DNA from: JAZKSG01 sp964384785
GTDB taxonomy: Archaea; Thermoplasmatota; E2; DHVEG-1
Length of the DNA stretch: 38,777 bases
Direction: 5' to 3'
NCBI GenBank assembly: GCA_964384785.1
Contig: CAYLLH010000019.1
Span: forward strand, 1-38,777
The translations under genes and the position numbers were made by a program. How positions within the stretch are numbered: position 1 is the first letter of the stretch; each line of letters begins with the position of its first letter. The notes under the pieces are model-generated. The model saw only the letters and a program-made list of their open reading frames with translations. It had not been told where the DNA came from and ran no database searches. Shown piece by piece: positions 16,871-25,606 of the stretch.

Positions 16871-17521
16871 ATGCCGCAAATCTTAAAAACTAATAGCAAA
16901 TCTGAAAAAAACCATAACCTTTTAAAAAATGAATGGATTAACCCCTTTCGGTTTCAGGAAGTTAAAAGGTTAAAACCATCTGGGAGGAAAAAAAGATTTA
17001 TGATATCATTTATCATAACAACGGTCGTATGTTTCATAGTATATATGCTTTTCACAACAGGTAGCGGCAATGATTTTTATATTTGGGGTTTTGAAGAAAT
17101 CCTGATAGGTTTGGTTTTGTCTGTTATCGCAGGTTTTGTTGGAAGAAAAGTTTTTGTTAAAAAAAGCCTGCGTATGCTTAACCCTGTTCGTTGGATAATG
17201 TTTTTGGTTTATGTAGTTGGACCTTTTTTTGTTGGACTTGCAAAAGCTAATTTTGATGTAGCTTACAGGGTTTTAACTGGTAAAATCAATCCAGGTATCG
17301 TAAAGATTTCGCCAGGTCTTAAAACGGATCTTGGTGTTACAATGCTAGCTAATTCGATAACGTTAACACCTGGTACTCTTAGCGTGGATATAGATGAAGT
17401 TAGCAATGATTTGTATGTACATTGGATTAATGTAAAAGATGAAGCGATTAAGAAAACACCTGTTGATTGTAAATATATCTGCGGTAGTTTTCATAAATGG
17501 GTGAGGAGGATAGCAGAATGA
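16871..17521 (+). CDS. mnhE: Antiporter subunit MnhE/MbhA-like
   Basis: A 216-residue subunit E of Mrp-type cation/proton antiporters (MbhA in membrane-bound hydrogenases). It has a 40-residue basic N-terminal extension, hydrophobic segments at about 44-65, 70-90 and 105-125, and the family segment ANSITLTPGTLSVDI in the C-terminal domain. It begins the operon, leaderless. Its TGA overlaps the ATG of the next gene. It is needed for assembly of the antiporter rather than for forming the main ion channel. Confidence 0.9.
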   Translation: MPQILKTNSKSEKNHNLLKNEWINPFRFQEVKRLKPSGRKKRFMISFIITTVVCFIVYMLFTTGSGNDFYIWGFEEILIGLVLSVIAGFVGRKVFVKKSLRMLNPVRWIMFLVYVVGPFFVGLAKANFDVAYRVLTGKINPGIVKISPGLKTDLGVTMLANSITLTPGTLSVDIDEVSNDLYVHWINVKDEAIKKTPVDCKYICGSFHKWVRRIAE

Positions 17522-17790
17522 TAGAAACTTTTGATACAACTTATCTTATTGTTTTAGGTGTACTTTTGTTATGTGTAGTTATAGCTCTTATAAGGGTTAT
17601 AAAAGGACCAACCGCTCCTGATAGAGTAGTTGGGTTGGATACAATAAATACTATTGTAATAGTCAGTATGGTTATTTTTGGTTTTGCAGCAGGATCAGTA
17701 ATATACATAGATGTAGCAATAGTCTATGCTCTTTTATCATATATTTCAACATTGTTTATAGCTAAATACCTCGAAGGGGGTGATATGTGA
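17518..17790 (+). CDS. mnhF: Antiporter subunit MnhF/MbhB-like
   Basis: A 90-residue protein with three membrane segments, the size of MnhF. The motif RVIKGPTAPDRVVGLDTIN after the first span is typical. An in-frame ATG at 17497 lies before a GAGGAGG sequence; the ATG at 17518, which overlaps the upstream stop as ATGA, is correctly spaced from it and is taken as the start. Confidence 0.92.
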   Translation: MIETFDTTYLIVLGVLLLCVVIALIRVIKGPTAPDRVVGLDTINTIVIVSMVIFGFAAGSVIYIDVAIVYALLSYISTLFIAKYLEGGDM

Positions 17791-17792
17791 TT

Positions 17793-18221
17793 ATGATAGA
17801 AATAATCATTTATTTACTTCTTGGAATAGGTGTTTTTTTTAATCTTTTAGCAGCCTTTGGTCTGCTTCGTTTCCCTGATGTTTATACACGTCTTCACGCT
17901 GGAACAAAATGTACAACTTTTGGATCAATTTTTATCTGCGGATCAGTCATAATCCTGGGTTTAAAAACATGGTTTTTTGATGGACAAACAGATGGATCTG
18001 TTTTAGCTATCCATACCGCTGCAGCATTATTTGCTATTCTTTTAACTAATCCAACTGGGGCTCATGCTATAGCTCGAGCTGCGCATAAAAGCGGAGTTAA
18101 ACCCGTAGGAGCAGTTATTGATGAACTATCCGATAAAACTATTGGAACAAAGATTGAATCAAAAAATGAGGCTGAGAAAAAAACTACTGATAAAAAAGAA
18201 AAAAGTGAGGAGGGTGAATAA
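17793..18221 (+). CDS. mnhG: Antiporter subunit MnhG/MbhC-like
   Basis: A 142-residue MnhG with three spans and the family motif GLLRFPDVYTRLHAGTKCTT, then LLTNPTGAHAIARAAHKSG. A charged tail (about 30 residues rich in Lys and Glu) follows. GGGGGTGAT at 17776-17784 is a nearly perfect ribosome binding site, eight bases before the ATG at 17793; a GTG at 17787 overlapping the upstream stop is the alternative start. Confidence 0.92.
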   Translation: MIEIIIYLLLGIGVFFNLLAAFGLLRFPDVYTRLHAGTKCTTFGSIFICGSVIILGLKTWFFDGQTDGSVLAIHTAAALFAILLTNPTGAHAIARAAHKSGVKPVGAVIDELSDKTIGTKIESKNEAEKKTTDKKEKSEEGE

Positions 18222-18226
18222 AAAAA

Positions 18227-18490
18227 ATGGATGAACATACACTTATTGAAATCATTCACATAGTAACACCAATTCTTATTGTTGCTGCATCAATTGCAGC
18301 GGTTTTACTAAGAGATTTGATAGCTGCCGCGATTGCAGTTGCTGCTATGAGTCTACTTTTATCACTTGAATTTTACATATTACAGGCACCTGATGTAGCT
18401 ATTGCTGAAGCTGGTGTTGGAGCATGTTTAACAACAGCTATTCTAGTGATAGCTGTTCGTGCTACAAAACGAACTGAGGAGGAGGCATAA
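18227..18490 (+). CDS. Antiporter subunit MbhD-like (DUF4040)
   Basis: An 87-residue protein with three spans, matching the DUF4040 segment found at the C-terminus of MrpA and as the separate MbhD. The conserved core is LQAPDVAIAEAGVGACLTTA. In Mbh-type complexes this small subunit together with MbhE replaces the C-terminal part of MrpA. Spacing to both neighbours is under six bases. Confidence 0.88.
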   Translation: MDEHTLIEIIHIVTPILIVAASIAAVLLRDLIAAAIAVAAMSLLLSLEFYILQAPDVAIAEAGVGACLTTAILVIAVRATKRTEEEA

Positions 18491-18493
18491 AAC

Positions 18494-18772
18494 ATGAAAT
18501 CTCGAGATATTTTCGCAGCTGTTTTTCTAGCTGTTGTTGCAGTATTTTTTGTTTATACTGCTCTTATGATGCATCCTTTTGGAGTTCCAACAAGTACTGA
18601 TATGGATCAACATATAATTGATAACACCCAAGAGGAAACTGGTGCAAATAATGGTGTAACTGGTGTTGTTTTTGATTATAGAGGTTTTGATACACTTGGT
18701 GAAGCAACAGTGTTGTTTACTGCTGTAGCGGCTGTGGTTATGATTTTCAGGAGGTTGAAAAAAAATGAGTGA
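18494..18772 (+). CDS. Antiporter subunit MbhE-like
   Basis: A 92-residue protein with an N-terminal span, a polar loop, the motif NGVTGVVFDYRGFDTLGEA and a second span. That motif is the one seen at the end of MrpA and in MbhE. It overlaps the next gene by eight bases. Together with the preceding gene it marks the complex as Mbh/Mbx-like rather than a stand-alone bacterial Mrp, where both are fused to MrpA. Confidence 0.87.
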   Translation: MKSRDIFAAVFLAVVAVFFVYTALMMHPFGVPTSTDMDQHIIDNTQEETGANNGVTGVVFDYRGFDTLGEATVLFTAVAAVVMIFRRLKKNE

Positions 18773-19256
18773 TGAAGGAATGTCTAAGATTGTTAAAACC
18801 ATAGCAAGTGTTGCTTTTCCTTTGGTTTTAATCTTCGGGCTTTATGTTATCGTTCATGGTCATCTCACTCCTGGTGGTGGTTTTCAAGGTGGAGCAGTTG
18901 TAGCCTCAGGTCTTGCGATGCTTATTATTGCTTTTGGTTCTCCTTGGGTTTTGAAAAGAGCTAAAAAGAAAAATCTTTCAATTCTTGAAAGTGTTGGAGC
19001 TGTTGCTTTTATAGGATCGGCATTCCTAGGTTTAATTTTTGGAGCTGTGTTTTTTAATAATTTTTTAACGGGTGAAAATCTTTTATTTGGAGAGGTTCCT
19101 GAGAAATTATCAACTGCAGCTAACGTTAACACTGGTGGTGTGATTCCTTGGATGAATTTTGCTGTTGGATTAAAAGTTATAGCTGGACTGTTTGCAATTG
19201 TTTTGATTATGGCTTATGCTACTAGTTACAGAAAAAAGGAGGAGGATAACGAATGA
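18765..19256 (+). CDS. mnhB: Antiporter subunit MnhB/MbhF-like
   Basis: A 163-residue MnhB-domain protein with four spans. The motif HGHLTPGGGFQGGAVVASG is the family signature. GGAGG-like sequence precedes the ATG inside the end of the upstream gene, and its stop overlaps the start of the next gene (ATGA), so translation is coupled. Confidence 0.92.
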   Translation: MSDEGMSKIVKTIASVAFPLVLIFGLYVIVHGHLTPGGGFQGGAVVASGLAMLIIAFGSPWVLKRAKKKNLSILESVGAVAFIGSAFLGLIFGAVFFNNFLTGENLLFGEVPEKLSTAANVNTGGVIPWMNFAVGLKVIAGLFAIVLIMAYATSYRKKEEDNE

Positions 19257-19606
19257 TTTACAATATCCCATACATTGCTGTAGCTTTACTCATTATAGTA
19301 GGATTATATGCTGTTTTATTCCGTAGAAATCTTATAAAAATCGTTATTGGAATCACAATTATTCAAAGTGGTGTGAACTTGTTTTTGATTACTCTTGGTT
19401 TCAGAAAAAACAGTTTAGCACCAATTTATACAAGTTCTCCAAACCCTGAAGGTGTTATGTCTATGCCTGTTCCTCAGGCTTTAACATTAACTAGTATCGT
19501 TATTGGTGTTGCTGTTCTAGCTCTTATGCTTTCTCTTATAATTCATCTTTATCGACATTATAATACTCTTGATGCAAAAAAAATAGGGAGGGTTGAAGAA
19601 GAATGA
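19253..19606 (+). CDS. mnhC: Antiporter subunit MnhC/MbhG-like (NuoK-like)
   Basis: A 117-residue, three-span protein related to NuoK. The segment IIQSGVNLFLITLG contains the usual NuoK/MnhC helix, and DPVPQALTLTS is represented here as MPVPQALTLTSIVIGVA. Both ends overlap neighbours by four bases. Confidence 0.93.
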   Translation: MIYNIPYIAVALLIIVGLYAVLFRRNLIKIVIGITIIQSGVNLFLITLGFRKNSLAPIYTSSPNPEGVMSMPVPQALTLTSIVIGVAVLALMLSLIIHLYRHYNTLDAKKIGRVEEE

Positions 19607-21201
19607 ACATGGAACTTTTGGTTGAACATTCTCCAGCTTTAATAATTGCTGTACCGTTACTTGCTGCGTTTCTAACTCCGTTAGTAAGTATGGTTAATCA
19701 AAAACTAAGAAATGTTTTTGTTATAGCAATGTTACTTTTGACAGGGTTTTTTATTTACTTGCTTTCCAATGATGTCCTTGCAAATGGGATTAGAACTTAT
19801 GTTTTTGGAGCCGAAGGTGCTTCTTCGCCTGTTGTTAGAATATTGTTTGAAGTTGATGCATTTAGTGTATTAATGGCTTTAGTAGCATTTATTCTATCAA
19901 TTGTAGCGGTTTTATACTCATGGCATTTCATGGAAAAAGAAACAGGTCAGGATAAATACTACACATTACTACTTTTGATGACAACAGGTATGCTTGGAAT
20001 GGTGCTCACAGGCGATATGTTTAATTTCTTTGTATTTTTAGAGATAACCTCAATTTCCTCTTGTGCTCTTATAGCATTCTGGACTAATAAAGGATTATCA
20101 ATTGATGCAGCATTCAAATATATTGTAATCAGTACTATTGGTGCACTTTGTTTCCTATTTGCAATAGGTATACTTTATGGTCAATACAATGCTTTAAACA
20201 TAGCCGTTTTATCAAATTCACTTACTTTCGGTTTCTTGGATCTTGTAGCTTTTGCTTTGATTGTTGTAGCATTGGCTATGAAAGCAGGTCTTGTTCCTAT
20301 GCATATGTGGCTACCTGATGCATACGGACGAGCTCCATCGTCAGTATCAGTTATGCTTATTGGTGCAACTCAAGCAAGTCTTTATGGTGTTTTCAGAATG
20401 ATTTTCACACTTTATGGTGGACAATTAAACAACTTTTTAGCAGATTTTGGTGATAGTCAACTGGTTTTTAACGAGGTTGTTTCAACATTTATTGTTGTTC
20501 TTGCTCTTTTCACAATTATAATAGGGGTTTTAATGGCTTTAAAACAAGATGATTTCAAAAGGATGATAGGTTTTGCTGCTCTTGCAGAAATGGGTTATAT
20601 GTTTATAGCAATAGGTGCTGCTTTATCGACTGTAACTATTGAAAACGGTGTTGTTTTTCTTGAAGGTACAGGAAAAACAGCCTTACAAGGAGGATTATTT
20701 CATATAATAAATGATGCACTTGACATAGGCCTTCTTTTTTTAGTGGCGGGTGCTGTTTATTATGCAACCAAAGAAACATCATTGAATCGATTAGGTGGAC
20801 TAGCTCGTAACATGAAATATACAACTATTTTCTTTATCATTGGTTTATTTGCAGTATCAGGTATGCCGCCTTTGAATGGTTTCGCGTCAAAACTTTTGAT
20901 TTATGAATCTGTATACTATGTAAACCCTATACTTGCAATAGCTGCGATACTTTCAAGTATACTACTTCTTGCGACTTTTGTAAAAGTATTTCATTCAGTA
21001 TTTCTTGGACCGAAACTTCCACGTTTTGATGATGTTCGTGAAGCACCAAAAAGTATGCTAATAGCTATGGCTGTACTAGCATCAATTATTATTTTCTTCG
21101 GTCTTTTTCCAGAGGCAGTTATACATCATATAATTCAACCAGCTGTTGATGCTCTTGTAAATCATGGTGAATACCTTAGCTGGTTTGTAGGAGGTGCATA
21201 A
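19603..21201 (+). CDS. mnhD: Proton-translocating antiporter subunit MnhD/MbhH-like
   Basis: A 532-residue membrane protein with about 14 spans, of the NuoL/M/N - MrpD family. The ion-path residues are present: Glu147 in FLEITSISS, Lys227 in KAGLVPMHMWLPDAYGRAP, and a further lysine in SGMPPLNGFASKLLIYES. It is the main ion-translocating subunit of this operon. There is only one such subunit (no MrpA/NuoL-like partner), as in Mbh rather than in full Mrp. Start by ATGA overlap with mnhC. Confidence 0.95.
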   Translation: MNMELLVEHSPALIIAVPLLAAFLTPLVSMVNQKLRNVFVIAMLLLTGFFIYLLSNDVLANGIRTYVFGAEGASSPVVRILFEVDAFSVLMALVAFILSIVAVLYSWHFMEKETGQDKYYTLLLLMTTGMLGMVLTGDMFNFFVFLEITSISSCALIAFWTNKGLSIDAAFKYIVISTIGALCFLFAIGILYGQYNALNIAVLSNSLTFGFLDLVAFALIVVALAMKAGLVPMHMWLPDAYGRAPSSVSVMLIGATQASLYGVFRMIFTLYGGQLNNFLADFGDSQLVFNEVVSTFIVVLALFTIIIGVLMALKQDDFKRMIGFAALAEMGYMFIAIGAALSTVTIENGVVFLEGTGKTALQGGLFHIINDALDIGLLFLVAGAVYYATKETSLNRLGGLARNMKYTTIFFIIGLFAVSGMPPLNGFASKLLIYESVYYVNPILAIAAILSSILLLATFVKVFHSVFLGPKLPRFDDVREAPKSMLIAMAVLASIIIFFGLFPEAVIHHIIQPAVDALVNHGEYLSWFVGGA

Positions 21202-21204
21202 AAA

Positions 21205-21561
21205 ATGATTAGTTGGGAAACATTTTTAGAATCATTAGAAACAGGTAGTGGTTTCTGGCATCCACTTGTCTGGATAGTCGCATTTATAATTGCTTTTCTA
21301 GTGGTCTTCATAATTCGTGGAATGGGAAATAAAAATTACAAAAAAGGAACGGAGCAAACCAAAGTATTTCTTTCAGGGAATGCTGAACCTGAAAAAGAAC
21401 TAATGCATGTAAAAGGAAAAAATCTATTCTGGGGTTTTACTGAATCATTAGAATGGGTTTATAAAGTACTAGAAAAAATGCATACAGGAAACATAAGTGA
21501 TTATGTTTTATGGTTTGTTATAACACTAGGAATCTTCTTCCTTATCTTGGGGGTGTTTTAG
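21205..21561 (+). CDS. Membrane subunit, MbhI-like
   Basis: A 118-residue protein with one span near residues 22-42, a hydrophilic middle and a second span at the C-terminus, where the motif LYKVLEKMHTG appears as WVYKVLEKMHTGNISDYVLW. This matches MbhI, which links the antiporter part to the hydrogenase part of Mbh complexes. It lies four bases after the MnhD-like gene and four before the NuoH-like gene. Confidence 0.8.
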   Translation: MISWETFLESLETGSGFWHPLVWIVAFIIAFLVVFIIRGMGNKNYKKGTEQTKVFLSGNAEPEKELMHVKGKNLFWGFTESLEWVYKVLEKMHTGNISDYVLWFVITLGIFFLILGVF

Positions 21562-21564
21562 ATA

Positions 21565-22665
21565 ATGGATTTTATGCAACTAACTGAAACTGCTTTATAT
21601 GTGATAATTGGGACCTTAGGTCTTGCATTATTTGCAATTGTTTTTGGTTTAATATACAAAGGTATTGATCGAAAATTAGCTGCTCATATGCAAGGAAGAA
21701 TAGGTCCACCAATAAAACAGCCTTTTTTAGATGTAAAAAAACTGTTCACTAAAGAAAACATAATACCAGATAATGCTATAGAATGGATTTTTAATCTTGC
21801 ACCAGTAATAACATTTGTTGGAGCAATAACAATACTAATTTACTTACCTCTTATCCCTCAAAATGGAGGTGGAATGGTGCCACTTGTTGATTTCGGAGGA
21901 GACCTTATTCTGATACTGTATCTATTGATGATACCATCTCTTGGTATGGTTATTGGAGGTTTATCATCAGGATCACCATATGCAACAGTTGGAGCACAAA
22001 GAGAAATGGTTACTATGATTTCTTATGAGTTTCCACTTGCTATAATTGCGATAACAATAGCCTGGCGTTTAAGTATAGAACAGAACACAGCAAATATTGC
22101 AAATGTTTTCTCTTTTGCAACAATTTCACAAGCCGCACCTGTTTGGAGTATAGTAGGACCACTGGGTTTTATTGGTTTTCTTTTACTACTGTTTGTTTTA
22201 ATACTTGTAACACCTGCTGAATTATCAAAAATACCATTTGATGCACCAGAAGCAGAAACAGAAATCGCTGAGGGTTTAATGGTAGAATACTCAGGAAGAA
22301 ATTATGCAATGTTTTACTTGGCTGATGGAGTAAAAACAGTTGCAATGGCATCACTTATAGTTGCATTGTTTTTCCCATATCATCTTTCACCCGTATTAGG
22401 TTTAACTGAGATACCTGCGATGGCTGTAGACATAGCTTTCTTTTTAGCAAAAGTATTCCTTATAATATTGTTCTCGCTGACCTTAATCCGTGTTTCAATA
22501 GCCAGATTAAAAATTGATCAAGTTGTCTATACTTACTGGGTTCCATTAACGCTTATAGCACTAGTTGGACTGATCTGTGTTATGTGGGATGTAACAACAA
22601 TGGCACCTGCATCAGAAGGCGGTTTTGGATGGTCAAAATTAGTTGAAATACTTGGTTTGGTCTAA
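21565..22665 (+). CDS. NuoH/MbhM-like membrane subunit
   Basis: A 366-residue, roughly eight-span protein of the complex I NuoH / group 4 hydrogenase membrane-anchor family. Conserved parts are MQGRIGPPIKQPFLDVKKLF near the N-terminus, QREMVTMISYEFPLA in the middle and PFDAPEAETEIAEGLMVEYS, the acidic loop that lies beside the electron-transfer subunits. In Mbh and Mbx this subunit couples the catalytic NuoB/D-like subunits to the ion pump. Here it is the last gene of the operon; no NuoB, NuoC, NuoD or NuoI homologue follows. Confidence 0.93.
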   Translation: MDFMQLTETALYVIIGTLGLALFAIVFGLIYKGIDRKLAAHMQGRIGPPIKQPFLDVKKLFTKENIIPDNAIEWIFNLAPVITFVGAITILIYLPLIPQNGGGMVPLVDFGGDLILILYLLMIPSLGMVIGGLSSGSPYATVGAQREMVTMISYEFPLAIIAITIAWRLSIEQNTANIANVFSFATISQAAPVWSIVGPLGFIGFLLLLFVLILVTPAELSKIPFDAPEAETEIAEGLMVEYSGRNYAMFYLADGVKTVAMASLIVALFFPYHLSPVLGLTEIPAMAVDIAFFLAKVFLIILFSLTLIRVSIARLKIDQVVYTYWVPLTLIALVGLICVMWDVTTMAPASEGGFGWSKLVEILGLV

Positions 22666-22701
22666 AAAAAATATTAATAATAAAAAAAAGATTGTTTCAC
22701 T

Positions 22702-23631
22702 ATGAAAAAACAAGACCAAATTATAATTTTTTTATTCTTTTTAATACCTACATTAATGGTAATTGTGGGTTTAGTTTTTTTTCCTTATGATGAAAAACAA
22801 ACCTTAGTAGATTTAATTTCGGTAGCTCCGCTTTTCCCAAGCCTTGTTTTTCTTCTAGGTGGTTTTTTAAAACCGGGAAATAATGTTGGAAAAAAACTAA
22901 AAATATTTGGTTGGATTCTTTTCTCATTTTTCTGGGCTACACAAATAAACACTCTTTATTCTAAAGAACAAGACCTTGCTAATGCAGCAATCTGCATCAT
23001 AGGAATATATATTTTAATATATCTAGCTTATCATGAGTATCTTAATCTAAAAAACAAAAAACAAAACAGTTGTCTTAACTGGGCTGCAGGCGCAGCAGCA
23101 ATAGCCGGTTTAATCTACTTTACATTAGATTTAACAGTACTAGCTTACTGGTTAAGAGAAATAGTAGCCTACCAAAGCGGATTACTTCTAAATCTTTTTA
23201 TTGGTGGTGTAGAAGTCCACGGTGTTGAAATATACCAAAATGGATCATATATTGTCACAATAATTTTTGCTTGCACCGCGGTTCAGTCAATGGTCTTGTT
23301 TATTGGAATGATACTACCCTTACAAAATGTTGAATGGAAAAGAAAAATCTATGCATTAATTGTAACAGTGATACCAATTTATTTTCTGAATCTTATAAGA
23401 AACGCATCCATTGCTTACATGATAAAAGATGATCCAGATATTTTTTTTATAGCACACAATGTGATCGGTAAAGGCGGAAGCCTGATAGCATTAATAGTTC
23501 TACTGTTCATTGTAATAAAAATCATCCCAGAATTATTTGACAACATCCTCTGTTTAACAGATCTACCAAAAGAAAATGGTCCTGTGGAAAAACTTGGGAA
23601 AAAAATATTTTTAACTGGAAGAAAAAAATAA
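22702..23631 (+). CDS. artA: Archaeosortase A-like membrane transpeptidase
   Basis: A 309-residue multi-span exosortase/archaeosortase. The three catalytic positions are visible: Cys191 in ACTAVQS, Arg233 in NLIRNA and His252 in AHNVIGKGGS. The family removes C-terminal sorting signals of surface proteins and, in haloarchaea, works with lipid attachment. The first 120 residues add extra spans, as in ArtA. Its TAA shares one base with the ATG of the decarboxylase gene, and pssA follows, the same partners known for haloarchaeal ArtA. No PGF-CTERM substrate is seen in this window. Confidence 0.9.
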   Translation: MKKQDQIIIFLFFLIPTLMVIVGLVFFPYDEKQTLVDLISVAPLFPSLVFLLGGFLKPGNNVGKKLKIFGWILFSFFWATQINTLYSKEQDLANAAICIIGIYILIYLAYHEYLNLKNKKQNSCLNWAAGAAAIAGLIYFTLDLTVLAYWLREIVAYQSGLLLNLFIGGVEVHGVEIYQNGSYIVTIIFACTAVQSMVLFIGMILPLQNVEWKRKIYALIVTVIPIYFLNLIRNASIAYMIKDDPDIFFIAHNVIGKGGSLIALIVLLFIVIKIIPELFDNILCLTDLPKENGPVEKLGKKIFLTGRKK

Positions 23632-24299
23632 TGTTTTTTAAACTCGCAAAAGGATGTAAAAAACTGATTTTTTTTAGTTTCATCTTATCAACTATTTTAA
23701 CCTTTTTTTTCACAATATCCTATCTGATAAAATCTAATGTTTTACAAAACATAATGCTTCTTTTTTCTTCATTTTCATGGATTATTACTTTTTTTTTAAT
23801 GTTTTTTTTCCGTGATCCAAAAAGAAAAAAAGGCGAGGGTTTAACTTCAGTTGCTGATGGCAAAATAATATCAGTTGATAAAATAGAAAATGAAAAAGAC
23901 ATTGATAAATGTATTAGAATTTCTACTTTTATGAACATTTATGATGTACATGTAAACCGAATGCCATATGATGGAATAATTTTAGATATAAAACATATAA
24001 AAGGATCCTATCTTCCAGCGTTTTACAAAGAATCAGAAAAAAACGAAAGAGTTATCCTAAAAATTAAAACAAGCTTCGGGGTCATTAAAATTGTTCAAAT
24101 AGCTGGAATAATAGCTCGTAGAATTGTACCATATGTTAAAAAACAGGATAATGTTAAAAAAGGAGAAAAAATTGGTATAATACGACTGGGTTCTAGAGTA
24201 GATCTATATCTACCTGAGGACTCTATAAAAAAAATCTTTGTAAAAAAGAACGATAAAATCAAAGCAGGTGTTACAAAAATTGCAGAAATCAATGATTAA
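23631..24299 (+). CDS. asd: Archaetidyl/phosphatidylserine decarboxylase proenzyme
   Basis: A 222-residue short-type phosphatidylserine-decarboxylase homologue that would make archaetidylethanolamine. Two N-terminal spans (about 12-32 and 38-60) are followed by FFRDPKRK, VADGKI, the histidine-bearing YDVHVNRMP (His107), and RLGSRVDLYLP, in which Ser188 is the predicted self-cleavage and pyruvoyl residue. It overlaps artA by one base and pssA by eight, so the three are one translational unit. Expected at the membrane. Confidence 0.92.
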   Translation: MFFKLAKGCKKLIFFSFILSTILTFFFTISYLIKSNVLQNIMLLFSSFSWIITFFLMFFFRDPKRKKGEGLTSVADGKIISVDKIENEKDIDKCIRISTFMNIYDVHVNRMPYDGIILDIKHIKGSYLPAFYKESEKNERVILKIKTSFGVIKIVQIAGIIARRIVPYVKKQDNVKKGEKIGIIRLGSRVDLYLPEDSIKKIFVKKNDKIKAGVTKIAEIND

Positions 24300-24957
24300 A
24301 ATTTTCAAAATAGAGGATTTCATATCAATTCTTAATGCTGTTTTTGGTTTTTTAGCAATTATGATGCTTTTTTTAGATGAAATCCATCTAAGTTTTTCAT
24401 TAATTTTGTTAGCAATTCTAGCTGATGGTTTAGATGGATTTATAGCCCGTAAAACTGGGAATAATAGCCAAGTTGGAGATTTTTTAGAACCAATGGGCGA
24501 TATGTTGTCTATGGGTGTAGCGCCAGCATTTTTAACATATTTTGTTTATCAAAATGATATAATCAACTGTTTCAAATGTCATTTTTTAATAATATCGGTT
24601 TTGGTTTTATTTTTTGTTTGCAACGTCATTCGTTTATCCTCTTTTTTTGTTCTAAAAAATGATAATTATTTCGTTGGTATGCCTGTCCCTGCTTCAGCGA
24701 TGATTATCGTAACATTATCTTATCTTAAAATAGATATGTTTCTTATATCTATCTTTATAGTTATTCTATCAATATTTATGGTTTCAAATATTCATTTCAA
24801 AAAACCATGGTTGAAACTAAATATTGTTGCAGCTGTTCTTGTTTTTTTAGCAATATTTTTTTCTCATAGTTATAATAATTTATTCATATGGTTGCTTTTG
24901 GTCGCAGTTGTATTTTATTCAGTTTTCTGTTCGGTTTATGAAAAAGTAGCAAAATAA
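24292..24957 (+). CDS. pssA: CDP-alcohol phosphatidyltransferase, archaetidylserine synthase
   Basis: A 221-residue integral membrane enzyme that would join serine to a CDP-activated archaeal lipid. The family motif D-x2-DG-x2-AR-x8-G-x3-D-x3-D is present as DGLDGFIAR (45-53) and GDFLEPMGD (62-70), except that one expected aspartate is Glu66. The continuation MLSMGVAPAF is typical of PssA. An upstream ATG at 24268 lies inside asd; the ATG at 24292 gives the family N-terminus MIKIFKIEDFISILNAVFG. The product is the substrate for the decarboxylase just upstream. Confidence 0.9.
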   Translation: MIKIFKIEDFISILNAVFGFLAIMMLFLDEIHLSFSLILLAILADGLDGFIARKTGNNSQVGDFLEPMGDMLSMGVAPAFLTYFVYQNDIINCFKCHFLIISVLVLFFVCNVIRLSSFFVLKNDNYFVGMPVPASAMIIVTLSYLKIDMFLISIFIVILSIFMVSNIHFKKPWLKLNIVAAVLVFLAIFFSHSYNNLFIWLLLVAVVFYSVFCSVYEKVAK

Positions 24958-25024
24958 CAATAAAATTTATCCTTTTATTAATAAAAAGGTTTCTAAATGA
25001 ATAATGCATTACAGGTTGCTAATT

Positions 25025-25585
25025 ATGGAAGATATACCAAAGATTGGCATAACAGGTATGCCAGGCGTCGGAAAAACTCAGACGCTTATCAAAATTGCAA
25101 AAGCCTTAGAAGAACATGGGTACAATGTACAAGGTATGATCACTGATCCTATTCTAGAAAATAAAAAAAGGATAGGTTTTATTGCAAAAAACTGGAAAAC
25201 TGATGAAAAAGAAGTTTTTGCCCATAAAGATTTTGATTATAAGGACAAAGTCGGTGATTATGGTGTTGACACAAAAATTTTAGAAAAAATCGGTGTTCCT
25301 GCTATAGAAGATGCGATTAATGATGATAATGTGGATATCATCATAATTGATGAAATCGGTAAAATGGAGATGCTTTCAGAGAGATTCTGCGAAGTTGTAA
25401 TTGAAGCTCTTGATTCTGATAAACCTATAATGATTACATTACATAAAAAAAGTAGAACACCACTTCTTCAGGATGTACGTCGACGTGATGACATGAGAAT
25501 TTTAGAGGTAACACCAGTAAATCGTAATCTACTCCCATATAAAATAGAAAAAATAATGGAAGAAAAACTACCTCCATTGTTCTAA
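25025..25585 (+). CDS. THEP1-type nucleoside triphosphatase
   Basis: A 186-residue P-loop NTPase of the THEP1 (DUF265) family. Walker A GMPGVGKT (11-18) and Walker B IIIIDEIGKME are intact, and the RTPLLQDVRRR stretch matches the family. These enzymes hydrolyse NTPs in vitro; the cellular role is uncertain. An ATG at 25004 would add seven residues; the ATG at 25025 matches the usual start KIGITG. Trm1 follows after 21 bases that include an oligo-T tract. Confidence 0.88.
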   Translation: MEDIPKIGITGMPGVGKTQTLIKIAKALEEHGYNVQGMITDPILENKKRIGFIAKNWKTDEKEVFAHKDFDYKDKVGDYGVDTKILEKIGVPAIEDAINDDNVDIIIIDEIGKMEMLSERFCEVVIEALDSDKPIMITLHKKSRTPLLQDVRRRDDMRILEVTPVNRNLLPYKIEKIMEEKLPPLF

Positions 25586-25606
25586 AAAAAATTTTTTTTT
25601 GAAATT

